From Halorussus ruber (lineage in GTDB: Archaea; Halobacteriota; Halobacteria; Halobacteriales; Haladaptataceae), in the NCBI RefSeq assembly GCF_004765785.1, contig NZ_SBIT01000007.1:281813-345812 (forward strand): a DNA stretch of 64,000 nt. Reading direction: 5' to 3'. The notes under the pieces were generated by a model. The model saw only the letters and a list, made by a program, of their open reading frames with translations. It searched no databases and was not told the origin of the DNA. Of the stretch, positions 40,899 to 49,587 are shown piece by piece. The position numbers and the translations under genes are program-made. Position 1 is the stretch's first letter; each line of letters opens with the position of its first letter.

Positions 40899-41936
40899 GT
40901 GCCACTCGGCTCGGACCCCCTAGACGAACTCTCGATTCCCGACGGGACGACCGTCGAGGAGCACGATTTGGTGACCGACGGTGACATCATCGTCGGCGGA
41001 CAGAGTACCGTCGAGTTCGGGGTCCGGGGCCACAACGTCATCGCTGGCGAGCGCGTCCAGTTCGGCGGCCACATCGAGGCCGAGGCCGACTGCCGCCTCG
41101 ACATGTGGTCGGACGTGCAGGACAACGTGCTGGTCGGCCGGGACGCCTACCTCGGCGAGCGCGTCCACGTCGGCGGTCGCCTGATGGTCAGCGGCGACTT
41201 GGACATCGGCGACGACGTGGACATCGAACGGGGCTTCGAGGCCAACGGCTGGATCGTCATCCGGAACCCGATGCCGACCATCGTCTTCCTCTTCGTCTAC
41301 CTCCAGCAACTCCTGCGCATCGGCGAGGAGGAGGCCGCCGAGGAGGTCGTCTCGGACCTGCTCGACAGCGAGGAAATCGACGCCGAACCCGTCGTCATCC
41401 CGCGGAACGGCCACGTCTCGGACGACTCGTGGCGGGTCTCGACGCCCGCGACCATCGGCGACGACTGCCGACTCCACGGCAACATCCGCGCCGAGTCCAT
41501 CGACGTCGGCCAGCGAAACGACGTGTTCGGCAGTCTCCGCGCCCGCGGCGACATCTCGGTCGGCGAACACACCGTCATCCACGGCGACGTGACCACCCGC
41601 AACGGGACGGTCGAACTCGCCGACGACGTGGAGGTCAGGGGCGACGTCTCCTGCGAGGACCTCCACTTCCACGAGGGGGCGCTCGTCGACGGGACGATGC
41701 GCGCCAGCGGCGAGATGTCGATGGTCAAGGCCGGGACCCACGAACACATCGCGGCCGACGGCGACGGCGGCCGCAAGCGATTCCACGGCGACTCGGACGA
41801 GGAGGTCGGTGCGACCGACGAAAGCGAGACGGTGGATGCAGACGAGACGACCGGACGGTCCAGCGAGTCCCTCTCCGACGAGGACATCCCCGACGTGACT
41901 ATCGCCGACTCCGACACCGCCGAAACCCCGGAGTAA
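40899..41936 (+). CDS. Bactofilin-like polymer-forming protein
   Basis: A 345-residue protein starting at GTG 40899. Many short G-D/G-x-V turns repeat every 17-20 residues (VTDGDIIVGGQSTVEFGVRG, GGRLMVSGDLDIGDDVDIER, LRARGDISVGEHTVIHGDVT), the spacing of a right-handed beta helix as in bactofilins. A hydrophobic helix (PTIVFLFVYLQQLLRIG) interrupts the middle, and the last 70 residues are acidic and disordered. It may form filaments or scaffolds near the membrane. Role in this organism is unknown. Confidence 0.8.
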   Translation: MPLGSDPLDELSIPDGTTVEEHDLVTDGDIIVGGQSTVEFGVRGHNVIAGERVQFGGHIEAEADCRLDMWSDVQDNVLVGRDAYLGERVHVGGRLMVSGDLDIGDDVDIERGFEANGWIVIRNPMPTIVFLFVYLQQLLRIGEEEAAEEVVSDLLDSEEIDAEPVVIPRNGHVSDDSWRVSTPATIGDDCRLHGNIRAESIDVGQRNDVFGSLRARGDISVGEHTVIHGDVTTRNGTVELADDVEVRGDVSCEDLHFHEGALVDGTMRASGEMSMVKAGTHEHIAADGDGGRKRFHGDSDEEVGATDESETVDADETTGRSSESLSDEDIPDVTIADSDTAETPE

Positions 41937-41977
41937 CTCGACTCCTCCCGAAGTACAGCCACCTGTCATTTCCGGCG

Positions 41978-41984
41978 TTTTTTT
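41978..41984 (+). terminator. T7 tract after the bactofilin-like gene
   Basis: Seven T residues about 40 bp after the stop, in an otherwise GC-rich gap. Confidence 0.45.
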
Positions 41985-42145
41985 CAGAATCAGTACCCCA
42001 CTCTCGACGGATTCGCTAGTCGCTCGCCGGGTTCGGCGAGACGACGACAACCCGAAATAACCGTTTCGGGGTTAATGTAATAAACATTGACGGTGATATA
42101 CTGACGACGTATGGGAGAGAGACTCACTCTTGGACGGTGGTGTCG

Positions 42146-43012
42146 ATGCACTCGGTAGTGCTGACGAAGGGCGTGCCCGACTTCAGGGAGGGGCAGGTGT
42201 CGTTCGACGAGGACGGCCACCTCGAACGCGGTGCGACCCCCACGGTCATGAACCCCAACGACGAGTACGCCTTGCAGGCCGCGCTCCAGACCAAGGTCAA
42301 GCAGGGCGGGACCGTCAGCGTGATGAGCATGGGGCCGCCGGGCTACGAGAGCGTGCTGGAGGAGGCGATGAGCGTCTACGCCGACGACCTCTATCTCCTG
42401 TCGGACCGCGAGATGGCGGCGGCGGACACGTGGTCTACCTCCATCACGCTCTCGGCCGGTATCGAGCAAATCGCCGAGGCCGACCAGTCGGGCGAACCAG
42501 ACCTGATATTCGCGGGATTCAAGACCGCAGACGGCGAGACCGGCCAGACCGGACCTCAGACCTGCTGGTGTCTCGACCGGCCCATCGTGACCCACGTCAT
42601 CGCGCTCGACGTGGACGAGGACGAGGAGAAAATCCGAGCCAAGCGCCTCGTCGAGGGCGACGTGGACGAAATCGAGACCGTCGAGGCCCCCTTGCCCGCG
42701 TTCGTCGTCACCGACCCCGAGTTCGACCCGTCGTATCGGCGGGCCGAACACCGACTCAGACACAAGCAACTCAAGGCCGAGACCGAAGAGCGCGTCGAGG
42801 AGTACGAGGACCACCTCACCTCGTGGAGCGCCGAGGAACTCGATTTGGACCCCGACTTCATCGGTCTCGACGGCTCGCCGACAATCGTCTCGGGCGTGGA
42901 CCCGATTCCGAAGGCTCCCTCCGAGCGCGAGGCGACGATGGTGACCCCCGGCGACGAGGATGGCATGGAACAGGTTTTAGACGAGATGCGACCCCTCGCG
43001 GGAGGTGACTGA
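42146..43012 (+). CDS. etfB: Electron transfer flavoprotein beta subunit (FixA type)
   Basis: A 288-residue EtfB/FixA. It opens MHSVVLTKGVPDFREGQVSF, then VMNPNDEYALQAALQTK, the usual nucleotide-binding start, and later LIFAGFKTADGETGQTGPQT, the conserved adenine/AMP region. The partner is EtfA immediately downstream (2-bp gap). The pair passes electrons to FixC. ATG 42146 is preferred over an upstream start three codons earlier. Confidence 0.93.
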   Translation: MHSVVLTKGVPDFREGQVSFDEDGHLERGATPTVMNPNDEYALQAALQTKVKQGGTVSVMSMGPPGYESVLEEAMSVYADDLYLLSDREMAAADTWSTSITLSAGIEQIAEADQSGEPDLIFAGFKTADGETGQTGPQTCWCLDRPIVTHVIALDVDEDEEKIRAKRLVEGDVDEIETVEAPLPAFVVTDPEFDPSYRRAEHRLRHKQLKAETEERVEEYEDHLTSWSAEELDLDPDFIGLDGSPTIVSGVDPIPKAPSEREATMVTPGDEDGMEQVLDEMRPLAGGD

Positions 43013-43014
43013 CC

Positions 43015-44595
43015 GTGGCCGACGAATCCCCCGAGAACCCGGACCTCGACCCGAGCGAACACACCGTGAGCGAACTGGAGGAGAAGCTCGCGGGACTGGA
43101 CGACTCCTCGGAACTCGACGCGGTGCTGGCCGCCGAGCAGGAGGGCAAAGACCGCAAGACCGCGACCGAGGCCATCCGGAGCCGAATCGAGGAGTTGGAG
43201 GACGAGACCGAAACGGAACCGGCCGACGCCGACCACGAGGAGGAGTACGCCGACGAGGGAGGTACTGACGCCCCCGAGGAAGCCGGGGAAGCCGACGAGG
43301 GCGAGGCCGCGCCGGACGAACAGGTCAGCTACGAGGCCGAGAACCAGACCCGAGACAAGAAGCACGTCCGGGCGCTGAAGGGCGGCGAGTACGGCGACAT
43401 GTGGGTCTACTGCGAGACGCAAGCCGGGGAACTGCTGGACGTGTCCAAGGAGATGCTCGGCAAGGCCCGCGAACTGATGGACGACTACAACGACGAGTAC
43501 GCCACCGACGAGCGCGTCGTCGGCGTCCTCGTCGGCGACGAGTCCATCGGCGACCTCACGGACGACGTAATCGCCTACGGCGCGGACGTGGCGATTTACC
43601 ACGAGGACCCGAGGTTGGAACGCTTCCGCCACAAGCCCTACACCGAAATCGTCTCGGACATGGCCCGCGGCGGCGCAGAACCGCCGAACTGGGCGACCGG
43701 CGAGACGGGCACCGAACCCACCGCCGAGTGGCGCGACTACGACAAGCCCCGGTACTTCCTCTTCCCGGCGACCAACAACGGCCGGGACCTCTCGGCGCAG
43801 GTGCAGGCCGAACTCGACTCCGGATTGGCCTCGGACTGTTCCGGGCTGTCCATCCAAGAGGAACTCATCAGCAACCCCGTCAAGACCGGCGAACCCGGCG
43901 AGAAGGTCGAGTTCGACCGCGTGCTCCACATGAAGCGCCCGGACTTCTCGGGATTCGAGTACTCGACCATCCTCTGTCTCGACAACCCCGGCCGAGAGTT
44001 CCACCCGCAGGGGTGTTCGGTGATTCCGGGCAGTTTCGAACCCATCGACCCCGACTACGAGAAGGAGGGCGAGGTAGTCGAACACGACCTGTCGCTCCGA
44101 GACGACTGGTTCCGCGTGGACGTGACCGACTTCGACAGACTGGACGAGGGCGTCGATTTGACGGGCCACGAAGTCGTCGTGGCGCTCGGTCGCGGCATCG
44201 GCGACGACCCGACCGAGGGCATCGAGTTGGGTCTCGATTTGGTAGACGCCTTCGAGGACGCCGCGCTCGGCCTCTCGCGGGGCGTCGTGACGGCGTCCTA
44301 CGATATGGACGGCCACGTCGCCGACTACGTGTCCGAGGAGCGCCAAATCGGCGAGACCGGGCAAATCGTGCAACCGACCCTCTACATCGCGGCCGGAATC
44401 TCGGGCGCGGTCCAGCACAAGGTCGGGATGGACGAATCTGACACTATCGTCGCAATCAACACCGACACGGACGCCCGGATTCGGGACTTCAGCGACTACT
44501 TCATCGAGGGCGACCTGTTCGAGGTGCTTCCCCGCCTCGTCGAGTCCATCGAGGCGGGCGAACTGAAACTGCGAGCGGAGGCGAGCGATGACTGA
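43015..44595 (+). CDS. etfA: Electron transfer flavoprotein alpha subunit (FixB type)
   Basis: A 526-residue EtfA, longer than bacterial EtfA (about 310). The first 110 residues are an acidic helical extension (SELEEKLAGLDDSSELDAVL, ATEAIRSRIEELEDETETE). The core then has VWVYCETQAGELLDVSKEM-type start (here MWVYCETQAGELL) and the FAD-binding C-terminus QPTLYIAAGISGAVQHKVGM. It transfers electrons with EtfB. It starts at GTG 43015. The extension is shared by haloarchaeal EtfA as far as I recall. Confidence 0.93.
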   Translation: MADESPENPDLDPSEHTVSELEEKLAGLDDSSELDAVLAAEQEGKDRKTATEAIRSRIEELEDETETEPADADHEEEYADEGGTDAPEEAGEADEGEAAPDEQVSYEAENQTRDKKHVRALKGGEYGDMWVYCETQAGELLDVSKEMLGKARELMDDYNDEYATDERVVGVLVGDESIGDLTDDVIAYGADVAIYHEDPRLERFRHKPYTEIVSDMARGGAEPPNWATGETGTEPTAEWRDYDKPRYFLFPATNNGRDLSAQVQAELDSGLASDCSGLSIQEELISNPVKTGEPGEKVEFDRVLHMKRPDFSGFEYSTILCLDNPGREFHPQGCSVIPGSFEPIDPDYEKEGEVVEHDLSLRDDWFRVDVTDFDRLDEGVDLTGHEVVVALGRGIGDDPTEGIELGLDLVDAFEDAALGLSRGVVTASYDMDGHVADYVSEERQIGETGQIVQPTLYIAAGISGAVQHKVGMDESDTIVAINTDTDARIRDFSDYFIEGDLFEVLPRLVESIEAGELKLRAEASDD

Positions 44596-44647
44596 CCGCG
44601 GACGGAAGCGAGCGATGACGGACCAGCACAACGGAGGCAAGCGATGA
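44588..44647 (+). CDS. Possible 19-residue coupling ORF between etfA and fixC
   Basis: ATG 44588 lies inside the end of etfA, and the stop TGA (44645-44647) overlaps the fixC ATG as ATGA. The peptide MTDRGRKRAMTDQHNGGKR is basic, unlike normal proteins here. It spans a tandem triplication of a GGAGGCGAGCGATGAC-type start region. It may serve ribosome re-initiation rather than make a useful product. Confidence 0.35.
   Translation: MTDRGRKRAMTDQHNGGKR
44633..44646 (+). promoter_or_regulatory. Shine-Dalgarno of fixC, third of three tandem copies
   Basis: GGAGG (44633-44637) is 6 bp before ATG 44644. Near-identical GGAGGCGAGCGATGAC and GGAAGCGAGCGATGAC precede it at 44577 and 44604, each with its own ATG. 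Confidence 0.7.
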
Positions 44648-46311
44648 CTGACGAGTACGAACACTACGAGGCGGTCGTGGTCGGGGCGGGACCCGGCGGG
44701 GCCGCCGCCGCGGCGGTACTGGCGCGAAACGACGTGGAGACCCTCGTCCTCGAACGCGGGGTCGAAGCCGGGTCGAAGAACGTGACGGGCGGCCTCATCT
44801 ACGCCGAGGAGTCCGCGCCATACACCGTGGACGGCCTCTTCCCGGAGTTCCGGAGCGAGGCCACCGAGCGCCCCGTCACCGACTACTACCTGCACAACGT
44901 GGCGGGCGAGAAGGTCAAGACCTTCGACATCACCGACCTCCACGAACACGACACCGAGTGGTCCGACGCGGTCCTGCGCCGGAAGATGGACTCGTGGATG
45001 GCCGACCGGGTTCACGAGATGGCAAACGAGACCGGCGGCGGCCTCCTGACCGACGTGCGAGTGAACGGCCTGCTCCGCGAGGGCGGCGAAATCGCGGGCG
45101 TCACCTGCGACGAACTCGACCCCATCCGGGCCGACCTCGTGATTGCGGCAGACGGCGTGAACTCGGAGCTGGCCCGCGACGCCGGACTGATGGACTGGGA
45201 GGACCCCGAGGAGTGGTTCCAAGGCGTGAAAGCGGTCGTGGACGTGCCCCCTGAGGTCATCGACGAGCGGTTCGGCGTCGGCGACGAGGAGGGCGAGGCA
45301 CACCTGTTCTCTGGCGACCTGTTCGAGGACGTTCGGGGCGGCGGGTTCGTCTACACCAACGAGGACAGCCTCTCCATCGGGTCTGTCTTCCACCTCGACA
45401 GCATCGTCGAGCAGGAGGCCGAACCCCACCAGCTGCTGGACAACCTGCTCACCCATCCCCTCATGGCCGACTGGCTGGAGGGCCACTACGACGAAGTGGA
45501 GTACAGCGCGAAACTGGTGCCCGACTCGAAGAAGGCCGCCCATCCCGCGCCCCATCAGGGTCGCCTGCTGGTGGTCGGCGACGCGGCAGGCCAGATGCAG
45601 GCCCAAGGCCCCATCATCAAGGGGATGAACCACGCCGTGAGCGCCGGGGCGCTGGCTGGCGAGGCCTTCGCCGAGGCCAAACTCCGCGGCGACCCGGACA
45701 AGGCTGGCGAACTCTACGAGCAGAAGCTCCGCAACGAGGGCATCATGGGCAAGCTCAGGCCGAAGGGGTATCAGGTCGCTCGCGCCCTCGGCGAACACGA
45801 CGCCGTGACCGAGATGGCCGACTCCCTGCTGACCTCCTCGGTCGGCCGCCTCGGGGTCAAGGTGGCGGGCGGCCTGCTCGAAGACCTCTACTCGTCGCCC
45901 CATCTCTCCCAAATCGTGCCCGACACCCAGACGCCCTACGTCACTCTGCCGACCGTCATCGCCGAGGAGTTGGGCGACCGGGTCACGGGCGAGGCCGACT
46001 ACGAACCCAAGGACCTCGTCACGCGCATCGGCGACCTGACCTACGATACCGACGTTGGCAACCCCCACATCGAACTGCGGGACAACTCGGTGGAGGCCAG
46101 CGGCGCGGCGGTCTACGCCTGCCCGGTCAGCGCCGAGGGCTTCGGCGGCGGGTGCTACCGCGAGGAGACCGTCAAGACCAACGGGAGCGAGGAGAAGCGC
46201 ATCAGCCTCGACACCCAGCCCTGCGTCGAGTGCGGCACCTGCGCCGTCGTGGCGGACACCGACTGGGAACACCCCCGCGGCGGCAAGGGCGTCGAGTACA
46301 AGGAGGGGTGA
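44644..46311 (+). CDS. fixC: FixC-type flavoprotein fused to FixX-like ferredoxin domain
   Basis: A 555-residue FAD oxidoreductase. The N-terminal dinucleotide fold is VVVGAGPGGAAAAAVLARND. GRLLVVGDAAGQMQAQGPII is the second FAD site. The last 70 residues form a FixX-like unit with cysteines (YACPVSAEGFGGGCYREE, QPCVECGTCAVVADTDWE), so the separate fixX gene of bacteria is fused here. It accepts electrons from EtfBA and passes them to the quinone pool, possibly bifurcating. Part of the etfB-etfA-fixC operon. Confidence 0.93.
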   Translation: MTDEYEHYEAVVVGAGPGGAAAAAVLARNDVETLVLERGVEAGSKNVTGGLIYAEESAPYTVDGLFPEFRSEATERPVTDYYLHNVAGEKVKTFDITDLHEHDTEWSDAVLRRKMDSWMADRVHEMANETGGGLLTDVRVNGLLREGGEIAGVTCDELDPIRADLVIAADGVNSELARDAGLMDWEDPEEWFQGVKAVVDVPPEVIDERFGVGDEEGEAHLFSGDLFEDVRGGGFVYTNEDSLSIGSVFHLDSIVEQEAEPHQLLDNLLTHPLMADWLEGHYDEVEYSAKLVPDSKKAAHPAPHQGRLLVVGDAAGQMQAQGPIIKGMNHAVSAGALAGEAFAEAKLRGDPDKAGELYEQKLRNEGIMGKLRPKGYQVARALGEHDAVTEMADSLLTSSVGRLGVKVAGGLLEDLYSSPHLSQIVPDTQTPYVTLPTVIAEELGDRVTGEADYEPKDLVTRIGDLTYDTDVGNPHIELRDNSVEASGAAVYACPVSAEGFGGGCYREETVKTNGSEEKRISLDTQPCVECGTCAVVADTDWEHPRGGKGVEYKEG

Positions 46312-46338
46312 AACGCACGTGACAGACTCCGAACCGCG

Positions 46339-46749
46339 ATGAGCGACTACCGCGACCGAATCGAAGTCCTCGCCGAGCGCGCCCGAGCCGACCGCCGGGG
46401 CTTCGACCCGCCCGAGGACCCGCCGGACGAGGAGCGCGCCGTCGAGTTCGCCCGGGACGGCGTCGGCGAGGTCGTCGCGGTCTACGTCGAGGCTCGGACC
46501 GGCGAGTTCGCGCCGCTCGACCGCCCCGAGATGTCGGGCATGGAGCGCGCGCTCAACGACTGGCTGGCGCTCTACGCCCGGTGTCACGGCCGCGAGGTGG
46601 ACCTCGACTGCACCGTCCGAGAAGCCGCCGAGGCGGTCATCGAGACCCGCGACGTGGTCGAGAGCGCCCGCCTCCTGACCGGAGTTCCGGACAGAGATGC
46701 GGACCGCGACTCCGGCGTCGCGTGGCGGTCACAGGGTCGAGTTCGGTAG
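46339..46749 (+). CDS. Acidic protein of unknown function downstream of fixC
   Basis: A 136-residue protein, MSDYRDRIEVLAERARADRR with a middle helical part (MSGMERALNDWLALYARCHG, VREAAEAVIETRDVVESA). No motif was recognised. It begins 27 bp after fixC and is probably the last gene of that operon, so a role with the electron-transfer complex is possible. Confidence 0.65.
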   Translation: MSDYRDRIEVLAERARADRRGFDPPEDPPDEERAVEFARDGVGEVVAVYVEARTGEFAPLDRPEMSGMERALNDWLALYARCHGREVDLDCTVREAAEAVIETRDVVESARLLTGVPDRDADRDSGVAWRSQGRVR

Positions 46750-46754
46750 GCGGG

Positions 46755-46952
46755 CGCTCGGCCGACCAACTGCCGCGATTACGCCTTGCCGACTAGCCGC
46801 CGAGAGTGCGCTCGGCGAACCGTCTCACGGGGTGGGATGAAGGGGCCGGTCGCTCGCGTTCATTGTAGTCGTCTGGCCGATCCCTATCTGCGACGGGTTG
46901 TGCGGAGAGGAGCAGATATGTCGGCCAGCGACCGCGAGCGACCGGGGGCTTC
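46755..46952 (+). repeat. Family B structured element, copy B4, with decayed tandem units
   Basis: Degenerate tandem-repeat units (GCTCGGCCGACCAACTGCC at 46756-46774 and weaker copies) lead into GTGGGATGAAGGGGCC (46833-46848). The ends GGTCGCTCGCG (46848-46858) and CGCGAGCGACC (46933-46943), then GGGGGCTTCC, are inverted. Central hairpin: GTCG/CGAC, bulged T72, CTGGCCGA/TCGGCCAG (46873-46880/46921-46928), TATCTGC/GCAGATA (46885-46891/46912-46918) with CCC and ATG flanks. 46960-47168 is AT-rich and probably holds the GNAT gene's promoter. Confidence 0.82.
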
Positions 46953-47168
46953 CAAAGCCATCGCGGTTTCGACGCTGCTTTTGGTACTCGAACCGTCGAA
47001 GCGACCCACCTCGACGCACCTTCTACTAGACATATAATTACATTAGGTAGAAGAATATAGATATTGTTTAAGAAATTGTATAGTTAGTTAGCAGACTGCA
47101 CTACTCTTAACATCAACTCCCGAACGCGAGAAAGGACTAAGTAGCCGCGGAGTGTGTTATCATTGACC

Positions 47169-47900
47169 ATGAAGTTCTCCGAAACGCTGGAGTTCGGCCA
47201 CGAGGACCGCAAGCGAATCTACGAGTACGTCGAGAGCCACGGCGAAGTGGACCTCGAAGAGGCCCGCGACGTGCTTCACGTCGACCCCGGCGGGTTCCGC
47301 CACCACCTCGCCATCCTCAAACGCGACGGCTATCTGGAGGAACACGACGGGATGCTCCGGGCGTCGTTCGAGGAGGGCGCGGCCGAGGAGTACGAAGTCG
47401 ACGGCGTGGAGTTCACCGTCCGGCCCGCGCGACAGGAGGACCTCGCGGGCATCGTCGGCGCGATTCGGCGCGTCGCCGAGCAGGGAAGCTACATCGTCGC
47501 CGAGAGCGTGGCCGACGAAATCGACCACGACGAGGCGCTGCTGCGGCACAACGAAATCGAGTCGCGGATGTTCTTCGTCGCCACCGTGGGCGACGATGTG
47601 GTGGGATGGGTCCACCTCTACGCGCCGGAACTCGACAAACTGGCCCACACCGCGGAACTCACCGTGGGCGTGCTGGACGACTATCAGGGCCACAGCATCG
47701 GGAGCCACCTGCTGGAGCGCGGGCTGGAGTGGGCCGCCTCGAACGACTACGAGAAGGTCTACCAGAGCGCGCCCTCGACCAACGAGTACGCCATCGAGTT
47801 CCTGAAAGACCACGGCTGGGAGACCGAGGCGGTGCGCGAGGACCACTACAAGATAGACGACGAGTACGTGGACGAAGTGATGATGGCGGTCGAACTGTAG
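47169..47900 (+). CDS. GNAT acetyltransferase with N-terminal winged helix
   Basis: A 243-residue fusion. Residues 1-65 are a winged helix (GHEDRKRIYEYVESHGEVDL, VDPGGFRHHLAILKRDGYLE). From about residue 75 a GNAT domain follows (VDGVEFTVRPARQEDLAGIV, TVGVLDDYQGHSIGSHLLER, the acetyl-CoA loop Q-x-x-G-x-G/S). It may acetylate proteins or small molecules while binding DNA. ATG 47169 gives the normal start. The region upstream (46960-47168) is AT-rich. Confidence 0.88.
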   Translation: MKFSETLEFGHEDRKRIYEYVESHGEVDLEEARDVLHVDPGGFRHHLAILKRDGYLEEHDGMLRASFEEGAAEEYEVDGVEFTVRPARQEDLAGIVGAIRRVAEQGSYIVAESVADEIDHDEALLRHNEIESRMFFVATVGDDVVGWVHLYAPELDKLAHTAELTVGVLDDYQGHSIGSHLLERGLEWAASNDYEKVYQSAPSTNEYAIEFLKDHGWETEAVREDHYKIDDEYVDEVMMAVEL

Positions 47901-47959
47901 TCGCACTTCCGCTGTTTCCTCGCCGGAAAATAGCGCGAGCGTGGGTCGCTCGACGCCGG

Positions 47960-48175
47960 TCACTCGCTCTGCTGTTCGTGAACCGGGAAGGCGACCTCGA
48001 CGGTCGTCTTGTAGTTCTGTATCTCGCCGTTCTCCACGTCGGCGGTCCAGTCCTCGACCTCGACGCCGTGGATGTCGTCGATGGTGTGGCTCGCCTGTTC
48101 GACCGCTTCGTGGGCGGCTTGCTCCCAACTCTCCTCGGACGTGCCGAGGACTTTGATGATTTTTACTGCCGTCAT
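47960..48175 (-). CDS. Dodecin-family flavin-binding protein
   Basis: A 71-residue protein, MTAVKIIKVLGTSEESWEQA then AAHEAVEQASHTIDDIHGVE and WTADVENGEIQNYKTTVEVA. This is the dodecin fold: a beta strand, a helix with S/T-E-E-S-W, and two strands. The Trp in ESWEQA stacks on flavin in characterised haloarchaeal dodecin. Dodecamers store riboflavin or FMN. ATG 48173-48175 is preferred over the extended frame. Confidence 0.9.
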   Translation of the reverse strand: MTAVKIIKVLGTSEESWEQAAHEAVEQASHTIDDIHGVEVEDWTADVENGEIQNYKTTVEVAFPVHEQQSE

Positions 48176-48332
48176 GGCCAACGGCGATACGACGGGATTC
48201 GTGTAGCGTCTTGTGGCCGCGTTGAACTGACGGTGAGCGCCGGGCAGAACCGGAGCGGACCGAACGTTTGCGTCCGAACTTCGGACTCGCGGAACCGAAA
48301 GGGGCTTTTCTTCGACGCCGGTAGCCCCTAGC

Positions 48333-49514
48333 ATGATTTCCATCGCGCTGGCGGGCAAGCCCAACGCGGGCAAGTCCACCTTCTACAAGGCCGCCACGAT
48401 GGCCGACGTGGACGTGGCCAACTACCCGTTCACGACCATCGACGCAAACCGCGGGGTCAGCCACGTCCGGACCGACTGCCCCTGTCTCGAACGCGACCAG
48501 CGTTGCGGCGACGAGAACTGCCACGACGGGAAGCGATACGTCCCCATCGAGTTGCTCGACGTGGCCGGACTCGTCCCCGGTGCCCACGAGGGCCGCGGGT
48601 TGGGCAACCAGTTCTTGGACGAGTTGACCAACGCCGACGCAATCGTCAACGTCGTGGACGCCTCCGGCGGGACCAACGAGGAGGGCGAACCGGTCGAGGT
48701 CGGCACCTACGACCCCGTCGAGGAGGTCGATTTCATCGAGGAGCAACTCGACCAGTGGCTGGCAAGCATCATCGACCGCAACTGGGAGTCAGTCGAGCGC
48801 AAGTCCCGCTCGCCGGACTTCGACATCGACGACGCGCTGGCCGACATGCTGACCGGGTTCGGCGCGACCGAGGCCGACGTGGCCGCCAGCCTGCGGGAGA
48901 TAGAGTACCCCGAGGACCCGATTCAGTGGACCGACGACCACCGCGAAGCCCTCGCCAGAGACGTTCGCGCCCGGACCAAGCCCATCGTCCTCGTGGCGAA
49001 CAAGGCCGACATCGCGCCCCCGGAGAACATCGAGCGCCTGCGAGAAACCGGCAAGCCCGTCATCGCGGCCACCGCCGAGGGCGAGTTGGCCCTGCGACAG
49101 GCCGAACAGGCCGGAGCCATCGACTACGACCCCGGGGACGAGGACTTCGAGGTGCTGGGCGACCTCTCGGACGAACAGGCCGCCGGTCTCGACCAGATTC
49201 GAGAGGTCATGCAGGAAGGGGGCGGCACGGGCGTCCAAGCGGCCCTCAACACCGCGGTCTACGACCTGCTGGACCAGATTACGGCCTACCCGGTCCAGAA
49301 CGAGACCAAGTGGACCGACGCGAAGGGCAACGTCCTGCCCGACGCCTTCTTGCTGCGGCGCGGTTCGACGCCGAGGGACTTGGCCTACGCAGTTCACAGC
49401 GACATCGGCGACGGCTACCTCCACGCGGTGAACGCCAAGACGAAGCGCGAGATAAGCGACGACTACGAACTGGAAGAGGGCGACGTGGTGAAAATCGTGA
49501 GTACGGCGACGTAG
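48333..49514 (+). CDS. OBG/YchF-type GTPase with TGS domain
   Basis: A 393-residue P-loop GTPase. G1 is AGKPNAGKSTFYKAA, G3 region LLDVAGLVPGAHEGRGLG, G4 VLVANKADIAPP. A helical insert (residues about 100-170) is typical of YchF. The C-terminal 90 residues are a TGS domain (FLLRRGSTPRDLAYAVHSDI, EEGDVVKIVST). It probably acts in translation or ribosome-associated stress control. Length fits YchF. It is divergent from the dodecin gene. Confidence 0.92.
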   Translation: MISIALAGKPNAGKSTFYKAATMADVDVANYPFTTIDANRGVSHVRTDCPCLERDQRCGDENCHDGKRYVPIELLDVAGLVPGAHEGRGLGNQFLDELTNADAIVNVVDASGGTNEEGEPVEVGTYDPVEEVDFIEEQLDQWLASIIDRNWESVERKSRSPDFDIDDALADMLTGFGATEADVAASLREIEYPEDPIQWTDDHREALARDVRARTKPIVLVANKADIAPPENIERLRETGKPVIAATAEGELALRQAEQAGAIDYDPGDEDFEVLGDLSDEQAAGLDQIREVMQEGGGTGVQAALNTAVYDLLDQITAYPVQNETKWTDAKGNVLPDAFLLRRGSTPRDLAYAVHSDIGDGYLHAVNAKTKREISDDYELEEGDVVKIVSTAT

Positions 49515-49587
49515 AGTCAATCCGGAACCGCCCGCTTCGACTGCCCGACAACAATCCTTTTGCCCGCCGCGTCCGCGCCGATACAGC

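Noticed and set aside
44604..44620. A separate gene starting at the second repeated ATG
   Set aside because: It is in frame with the first ATG and adds nothing; only the 19-codon frame or pure repeat duplication is plausible.
42556..46587. A very long minus-strand frame opposite etfB-etfA-fixC
   Set aside because: Mirror of three well-supported genes; composition is not haloarchaeal-acidic.
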